NCBI RefSeq assembly: GCF_905475395.1
Contig: NC_058339.1
Location: forward strand, 47,315,172 to 47,379,171
DNA: 64,000 nucleotides
From: Chrysoperla carnea
Taxonomy: Eukaryota > Arthropoda > Insecta > Neuroptera > Chrysopidae
Direction of reading: 5' to 3'
Position numbers and translations under genes: made by a program. The notes under the pieces are model-generated. The model saw only the letters and a list, made by a program, of their open reading frames with translations. It searched no databases and was not told the origin of the DNA. Each line of letters starts with the position of its first letter. Position 1 is the stretch's first letter. Shown piece by piece: positions 33,201 through 42,200 of this stretch.

Positions 33201-36200
33201 ATTTTTCCAAAGATGTTTTTTCAGCTAATTTTAGTCTGGAAATTAAAGCTGACTCGCAAAAATATTATCGTTAAAGAACACATAAATAATTTGCCCAGAG
33301 CATTAATTTACATTTCAATATTATAGTAAACGCACAAAAGCGACCGAAAATTATATTGTCATTGTATATTTAGAAGTATGGGAACATTTGATTAAATATA
33401 ATTGCTAACCCCCGAGCCCAAAAAAGAGGTGTTTGAAGTTTGACCGCTATATGTGTGTGTGTGTGTCTGTCTGTCTGTGGCATTCTAGCACCTAAATGGA
33501 TGAGCCGATTTTGATTTTATTTTTCGTTTGAAAGGTAAATTATTGGAGAGACTTCTTAGCTATGTTTTAAGCGCGAGTTTAGGATTCCGTACCCGGAAGA
33601 ACCAAAAATTAGGCGATAATCCTCAAAATCGGATCACTTTGAAGAAAGCTCTAAGGAAAAGGGGAATTTACTGGAGAGTGTTCAAAGATACGTATCAATT
33701 ACGAGCTTAATCGGACTTTTTTTAAATTTTGTAAATTTCATTTTTTACGCTTTTTTGTTCTTAAAAAGAGTTTTTAATATGTTTTAACATTGTATTTAAT
33801 TTATCTAATCACATATTTAGTTCATATTAAGCATAGCTCCTTCAGAAATTGTTGGTGATTACTTTAAATCAGGTGGCTATTTATTAGAAAGATCTGTATC
33901 CTCAAGCCATCACTTTTATCAAACTGAAGAAACAGAATATCCTTTAACAAAACCGATTCGAAAATTGGAAGCTATGGCACAATGTGCGGGTATGTGTTCT
34001 GAATATGTTTTTATAATGACATTTTACCTTACTCTTTTAATTTAAGGTGAAGCTAAATATATCATTGATCATGATGTTTCTAGAAGTGATTTCACATTTG
34101 GCTCATTTATACTAGCACGTACTACTCCAGGTTCAAATATTAAAAGTATAAATGTTGACGAAGCTATGGTAATGTTTGAGATTATGAGCTAACGTATGTA
34201 AAAACATATATTAATTTTAATGTTCAGAAATTTCCAGGAGTCCTGACAGTTTTGTTAAGTAGTGATATTACCGGTGATAATTCCTTTACACCAACTCAAG
34301 CACAATTTTTATCTTTGGACGATGAAGAAATATTTTGTAGTGGTAATGTTAAATACAATGGTCAACCAGTAGGTTTAGTTGTTGCCGAGACAGAAGAAAT
34401 TGCTCGGCGTGCATCTTCATTGGTGGAAGTTGAATATGATCAGTCTGTTTCCGAGGGCAAACTAGTTTATACAACTCAAGATTCCGTGAATATCACTAAT
34501 AATTCTCGAATCAAACACGTTACAACAATTAATCGGATACAAAAAGGTATTACTTTTATTCGAAAACCTTTGCTTTCATTATCTCCAAATTGCATTTTTC
34601 TCCCCATTCTCTTAACACACTATAAGTATTAGTTATAAAAATTTCTTGATGAAAAATGTATAAAGTTTTATAAAATATGCCTCAAAGAGACCTCTAGTAA
34701 TCCCGTGTAATTTCTAACTAATCCTATGTAATTTGGAAGAATTTGTAATGTCCTACTTTTAGATTTATAAGAATATTTTGCAATGTTCTTCGGTACTAAA
34801 ATTTTTTCAATTTTGATTAGGCACAGATAAATGAATAATCTCATTATTATTTTCGAAAATGTGCTTAGGTGATACTTGGTGAGGGCATTGCAATAGTTTA
34901 TTTAAAAAAACAAATGATTTATTATTTAAAAAGTTGAAAATTTGCCTGCTCTCTCGCGGTTGAAAACGATTTGAATAAAGTACAAAATTATAAATATTAT
35001 AGTGACAGTTTAGTCAATAGGCCCACGACTGGCTAAAGCTTTTTTACCAGCGTGGATACCAAACCTTTTACTACACAAATATCCTATTATGTTGGCTAAC
35101 CTTACGAAATTTGGCTTTTGTGTTGGTTAAATTAACTATTTACTATTTCGAACCATAATTTCTTGGATCAAGTTTGTTATCTTATTATAACAGAATGAAG
35201 AAGGCGCCATTATCCCCCACCCCTTGCGTGTATTAATGACAATATTTGAATTGCAACTTATGTTTTAGGAAATGACGTTAAAAAGACTATACAGGGTAAA
35301 TTTAATATTGGACACCAATATCATTTCACAATGGAAACACAATCATGTATTACAGTTCCAACCGAAGACGGTTTAGATGTTTTTCCATCCACACAATGGA
35401 TGGATATAGCTCAATCAGCAATAGCACGCTGCTGTAATGTACCAGATAATAGGTAATTTATTAAATATCAGATGAAATTCCCTGAACTCATTGGACCATT
35501 AAAAATCACTCATTTCTTATGTTTGTCCACTCGTGAATACAACCATGAATCGCTCAAATGTATTTCAACAACTAAAAAATAATTTTAAGCTAGTGGGCTA
35601 GAAAAATCGATAAACATATGTAAATTATTATCACTTCCATAGTGATATAATTGTTTACTTTTGTTTCAATTGACATACCTGAACTAAAGATTTTTATAAT
35701 TTATATTGTGTTAGAATCATAAACGTTTATTAGTGGACATTCTATTAAATAACGTTGTAATTTAATTTATTCCTTTCAGGTATGTTTTTGTTTGTAAATT
35801 TAGTGTAATTCCTTTATATAATTTTGTCAATATTCCTTTCAGGATTAAATACAATCTCGTTATTTATTCAATAAATTAATAACTTACAAATTAAATTACA
35901 ATCATTTAAGATGGAAAAATTGTTTGTCCACTTAATAAGAAGAAGCGATGAATATTTTGAATTAGCTGGACTATCCGAAGATAAGCGGTTATGGTTTAGC
36001 TTACCAGATGAACATAAAAATTTATATGAACATAAGGTATTATCATCAAAAACCACCATTAAAAGTGCAATTGCTGCTATTAAACCGATTAATGGTTTCC
36101 GAAAAATTGGCATTAAATTAGATGAGGATTTGAAAAAAGAATATTTTGATGAAGATGGAAACCTTAGCTACAAAAACTATCCGTTACAGGAATCTGTAGT

Positions 36201-39200
36201 TTTTTTTGATGTGAGTGAAAAACTCCAAGAAGAAAATTTTTTAATTAAAAGAATCAAGGAATTAGAATTAAAATTAAATGACAAAGATGAGATAAAATTG
36301 CAAAATATAGAAAAGAAGTTTGTTCTTGATAAATATGACAAAACACAAAACCCTTCTGAGTGGTTTTCTAAATTTGAAAGTGAATGTGACCGAAATAAAA
36401 TAAAAGGTGGTACCCAGATGATTGAAGCTTTACGATTTTTTGTCGCTGGATCGGCCAAACACTGGTATGAAGGAAATTTGAAAAAATTTGGTCTAACTAA
36501 TTGGTCTGAATGGCGAAATTCATTTTTTTCCATTTTTATTGACAAAGGTTGGACAGCTGTCAGAAAAGCCTATACCTATAAATACTTAGGCGGCTCATTG
36601 ATCGATTACGCTTTAACAAAAGAAAATTTATGTTTAGAAGTAGAAAGTGATAGTACTATGAGTTCCAGAATAAACTTGATTGTAATGGGTTTACCATCTC
36701 AAGTTCAAGATGAGCTAGATCGCGAAGACATTAACACTATAAAAAAATTATACAATGAACTCCGAAAGCTAGATGGTCAATATAATAAACGTTCGAAAGA
36801 AAATAAACCATATGATAATCGGCATGAAAAAACAAAATTAGGAGAATCGACTAAAAAGAAACAAATTGATATACCCTTGAAAAAACCATGCTACATGTGT
36901 GAAGCTCTTGGTTGGAAAAATCGATTTCATCCCTCTAACGAATGCCGAAATAAAATACTGTACGCTCAGAAAAAAGAATCTAATTTAATTGAAACGAAAT
37001 CTGATTCAGAAAATGAGGCTGAAATGATGAAAATGGAAATTGACCGAAATTCTTTAAACTAGAGAGCCCGGATAATTTGATTCCATTAATTCATGTAAAC
37101 GTAATTATTGATGATAAAATGAAAATAAAAGCAGTGTATGACTCAGGATCTAACGTGAGTCTAATTAATCAAAGAGTTGTAGATGTATTAAAAACAAGTT
37201 TGTTAAAGCATAACACTGCATTCAAGACAATTAATGGTTTCAATTTTAGTTCGGCCCGGGCAAACATAAAGCTTAAAATTGGAAATATTACAAACAATTT
37301 AAATACTTTTGTAGTTAAAAATTCAGAATTTTCTTATGACCTGTTACTAGGTTTAGATGCTATTAAAAAATTTAAACTAATTCAAGACGAGAATTTAAAC
37401 ATATACCAAAAACCTAAAAATGATGAGATGCTCCAAATAAGAAGTAATCAAAATCAGAAGAAATCTTGTGAAATTTCTAACAAAATAATTACAAATGAAA
37501 ATAAAGAAGATAAAGAAAATGTAAAGAAAGAAGATAATATAGATGTAAAGAAAGAAGATAATAAAGATGTTAAAAATTTTAATAAAGAAGGTAAAATCAA
37601 TGAAAATGAAAAAGAAGAGAAAAACACTGAAAATATTAGAATTTACCATCAAGAAGAAACTAATGAAAATCAGTTCAAACCTAAATTAGATCACATAGAT
37701 GGATATGAAAAAAAAGTAGAACTTTTAAATATTATTGAAAATCACAAGAAAATTTTTGCCAAAAATAAATTTGATGTCGGTAAAGTAAAGTCTAGAGAGG
37801 CCGAAATAAAGTTAATGAGAGATGAATATGTTACGGCCCGCCCTTATAAATGTTCTATACCAGATGAACGTGAAATCAAAGATCAAGTACAGAAGTTACT
37901 AGCATCCGATCTAATAGAGGAATCTGATTCACCGTTCGCATCACCGGTAACACTCGCATATAAAAAAGAAGATGGAAGAAAATCAAGGCTTTGCATCGAT
38001 TTTAGAAACTTAAATAAAATAACTATCCCAGAGTGCTACCCATTTCCAACAATAAATGATATAACGGAAAAAGTTTCGAAATGTAAATACTTTACTGTTG
38101 TTGATATAAACTCCGCTTTTTGGTGTATTAGGTTAAAAGAAAAGGACCGTGAGAAAACTTCTTTCGTTACAAAGTACGGGAAATTTATGTTCAAAGTATT
38201 ACCTTTTGGATTGAAAAATGCTCCTGCAATCTTTCAACGCATACTTTCAAATATTATAAGACGAAATAACCTAGATGAGTTTTGCGTCAACTACATGGAT
38301 GACTGTCTTATTTTCTCACGCAATTGGAAAGATCACATGCAACATATCTCAAGATTTCTTGAAGTAATAGGAGAAGAAGGATTTAAATTAAAGCTCGAAA
38401 AGTGTAAATTTGCAGCCCAATCGGTTAAGTATCTTGGCCATTACATTGAAGAAAATAAAATATCACCAGCACAAGAAAATTTAAAGGCAATAAAAAATTT
38501 GAAAAGACCTACAGATAAATCTGGGGTTCGAAGTGTTCTAGGAACAATAAATTACTTTATAAAATATATCGATCATAGTGCTCAAAAATTTGAGCCCCTT
38601 CACAGATTGCTGAAAAAAAATACTGAATTTATTTGGACGGAAGAATGTGAACGCAGCTTCTCCATGATCAAAGAATATCTGTGTTCCCGTCCAATTTTAT
38701 CAATTTATGATGTCGAAAAAGATGTTTACATTGACACAGACGCTAGTCAAAAAGGACTTGGAGCGACTTTGAGGCAACCACAGTCAGATGGTCTATTACA
38801 CCCTGTAGCTTATTTTTCTAGAAAACTGTCAGAAAGAGAAAAGAAAATGGAAACGATTCATTTAGAATGCAAGGCGATAAAAGAAGCCATTAAATACTGG
38901 AAATACTATCTTATTGGACGAAAGTTTTTCGTTTGTAGTGACCATAAACCATTGGAAAATTTAAGAACAAAGTCACGAACTGATGAGATTCTTGGCGATC
39001 TGGTCCACTACTTGTCACAATTTAATTTCCAGATAATATATAAAAAAGGAAAAGAAAATATTATCGCTGATTTACTATCACGGCAACCAGTTTTAGAATA
39101 TTTCGAAAATGAAGATGTCATTCAAGTGGTCAATTTAATAGAATTGTCTGAAATAAAGAGGGATCAATATGAAAATCAAAGAGAACTTACAACTGCAAAG

Positions 39201-42200
39201 GGAACTGAGCGTAGACACGATATTATATTTAAGATGTTAAAAGGAAGAAAGCGGATTTTTGTATCGGAAAAGTTAGGCCTTGAAATAATTAACAAGTTGC
39301 ACAATCACTATGGTCACATTGGTGTTGCACAAATGAGAAACAAAATACGACAACACTACTATTTCAAAAATTTAGATAAACTTATCATTGACTTTTGTAA
39401 AGGCTGTGTGACATGTAGGCAAAGTAAAACTCGCCGAGGAAGATTGATTGGAAAATTGTCAAGAATTGGACCTGCAACAGAACCCTATGAAATATTGTCC
39501 ATAGATACAGTGGGTGGTTTTGCCGGAAATAAGTCTATAAAGAAATTTATGCACATACTAGTGGATCATTTTAGCAGGTATGCTTGGATTTCTACTACAA
39601 AAAGCCAATGCGCAAAAGATTTTATAAATCTTATACATCCGATCGCTAAAAATAATAAAATAAAGTTGATTCTTGCCGATCAATATACTGGACTAAATTC
39701 CGTAGAACTCAAAAATTACCTAAATAGAAGAGGTATCCAACTTGTTTTTACAAGCATAGATTGTGCAAGTTCAAATGGTCTCAACGAACGTTTAAATCAA
39801 ACTCTAGTTAATAGAATTAGGTTGAAAATTATAACTCAACGATTCATAGCTCTACTAACTATGAGCCACAATATCTGCTCCTAGGCAAGAAATCAAACAT
39901 TTCGCCAATATATGAACCACCTAGTGATTTAGCTGAAGACCGCCAGCAAGCTTTCATTAATTCATCCAGAAGTTTTATGGAAAATAAAAAAAGAGTTGAC
40001 AAAAATCGAACAACTTTTCAATTTGAAATTGGAGATCTTGTGTACGTAGAGAATGGGAACAAATTAAATCGCAATAAAATGGACAAAGTTCGCCTTGGGC
40101 CTTTTAAAATATTAAGCCGGATTTCATCTTCGTTTTATGAAGTTGATTGTGGCAAGAAAAGAAGTGAATCAAATTATTTTCATAGCAGTAAGCTGTCACC
40201 TTTTACTTCGCAAAAAATGACTTCGGGGGGGAAGGTGTAAATTATTATCACTTCCATAGTGATATAATTGTTTACTTTTGTTTCAATTGACATACCTGAA
40301 CTAAAGATTTTTATAATTTATATTGTGTTAGAATCATAAACGTTTATTAGTGGACATTCTATTAAATAACGTTGTAATTTAATTTATTCCTTTCAGGTAT
40401 GTTTTTGTTTGTAAATTTAGTGTAATTCCTTTATATAATTTTGTCAATATTCCTTTCAGGATTAAATACAATCTCGTTATTTATTCAATAAATTAATAAC
40501 TTACACATATTTTTGTATAAAATGTAAATTTTATATCAATTAATGCTTTTTTTAAATATTTTCAGAATAAATATGAATGTTCGACGTTTGGGTGGAGGAT
40601 ATGGAAGTAAAATTACTAGAGCCAATTTAGTATGCTGTGCATCGGCCATAGCAGCAATAAAATTAAAACAACCGGTTTACATAAGGATGTCATTAGAAGA
40701 TAATACAGAAGTTCTTGGAAAAAGATTTCCATGTTTATCAGAGTATGAAGTCGGTGTTGATGAAAATGGTAAAATTCAATTCTTAACGACATCAATTTGG
40801 AGTAATTTAGGATATCTTTCAAATGAGGCTGTTTTTCTTGGAATCATTCCTGAGGCAATGACTAGTTGTTATGATGCTTCCACGTGGGAAATTAATTTAT
40901 ACACAGTCACCACCGATGTACCTACAAACACTAGCTGTAGGGCTCCTGGTAATAAAAAAAAATGAATTTCCTAGCTAGCTCTCTTCTTTTATTATTATGT
41001 CCGATTCAGGAACAAATGAAGGAATTGCATTAATAGAAACTATCATGGATCATATTGCCACAGAAATAAACAAAGATGTACGAGAAGTTCGCTTACAAAA
41101 TATGAAATTGGAAAATAATCCGCTGCCTACGTTACTATCTGAATTTGAAAAAGAATCGAATCTGGAAGAACGATTATTGTCTTGTAAGGAATTTAATCAG
41201 GTGAACGGAATCTAAATATATTACATTAATTGACCTTGACCGACTGACAAATAAAAAATAGTTGGATACCTATAATTATGAAAAGTTTAAGTAAAAAATT
41301 TTAAAATCCACATTGCTTATGGTGTACAAGTTTTGAAAAAACCTACCTAAGTAATTAATTATTAAAAATTATTTGTAATAATTTGAATTATCTTAGTTTT
41401 CGTTGAGTATAACTAGATTTTATGTATTTTAAGTTGCTGAAATCTCAGATGAAAACTTAACAGTGACAATATGACAATAAAAATAATCAATAATGTATTC
41501 AAATTACAGAATAATCGCTGGAGGAAACGTGGAATCGGTGTTGCAACAATTACTTGGCCTTTTGAATTATTTTCGAATTTCTATTCACAAGTTGTAATAT
41601 ATGGGGACGATGGAACGGTGGCAATATCTCATGGTGGTATGGAAATGGGTCAAGGAATTAATACTAGAGTAAATATAAAATATAAACATAAATCATTTTG
41701 ACTATAAAATAAGTTTTAGCATTGTTTGTACATTCCATTTAAAAGCTTTTATTAAACTTCTTTAAAATTCTTTTTTTTTTACCTGTATGTTGGTATTGAT
41801 ATGCTCATGGCACACTTGACACTCAGGTTTTTCACATAATTATTTAGGCACTCAGTAAGGTGGTAAATATTTTAAAACAGTGTAGTAATTTGAAAATTTA
41901 ATAGGCTATTTTATTAGTTTCTGAAAACCACTTCAGATTATTCAAAGAAGTTTATATTAAACTAGCTGTTACCCGCCCGCTTTGCTGGGCAACATCCCCA
42001 CTTGCACCCCTCCCTCCACATTTCCTTGCGTTGGATAACAGTTTTGTAATGTACACGTCATGCTCTTTTATTTGATACCCCACTTAGGTATATTTGTAAA
42101 CATTCGATATTTCCTTCCCACTTTCTCGCTACACCTTTCTACCCTCCGAAGGTTAAAAAAATTTCTAAATGTAATTTAAAACATTCCGACCAAGTTTTGA

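Larger units (their letters stand above)
35619..40505 (+). mobile_element. element 2: Gypsy-type LTR retrotransposon in oxidase intron 12
   Basis: A 4887-bp element with 270-bp LTRs that I read as identical, flanked by the 4-bp target duplication CATA (35615-35618 and 40506-40509). It lies in the same orientation as the host gene. Removing it and one target copy leaves a 222-nt intron. Gene order gag, protease, RT, RNase H, integrase marks it as Gypsy-like. It is short, has only 22 bp between the 5' LTR and the gag ATG, and lacks a TGG primer-binding site. The integrase 3' part is internally deleted and out of frame, so this copy cannot make a full Gag-Pol, even though identical LTRs say it inserted very recently. 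It was probably mobilised in trans or damaged during reverse transcription. Confidence 0.97.

Noticed and set aside
37395..37652. Minus-strand hydrophobic ORF
   Set aside because: Mirror of the Lys/Glu-rich linker of element 2 pol; hydrophobicity is a complement artefact.
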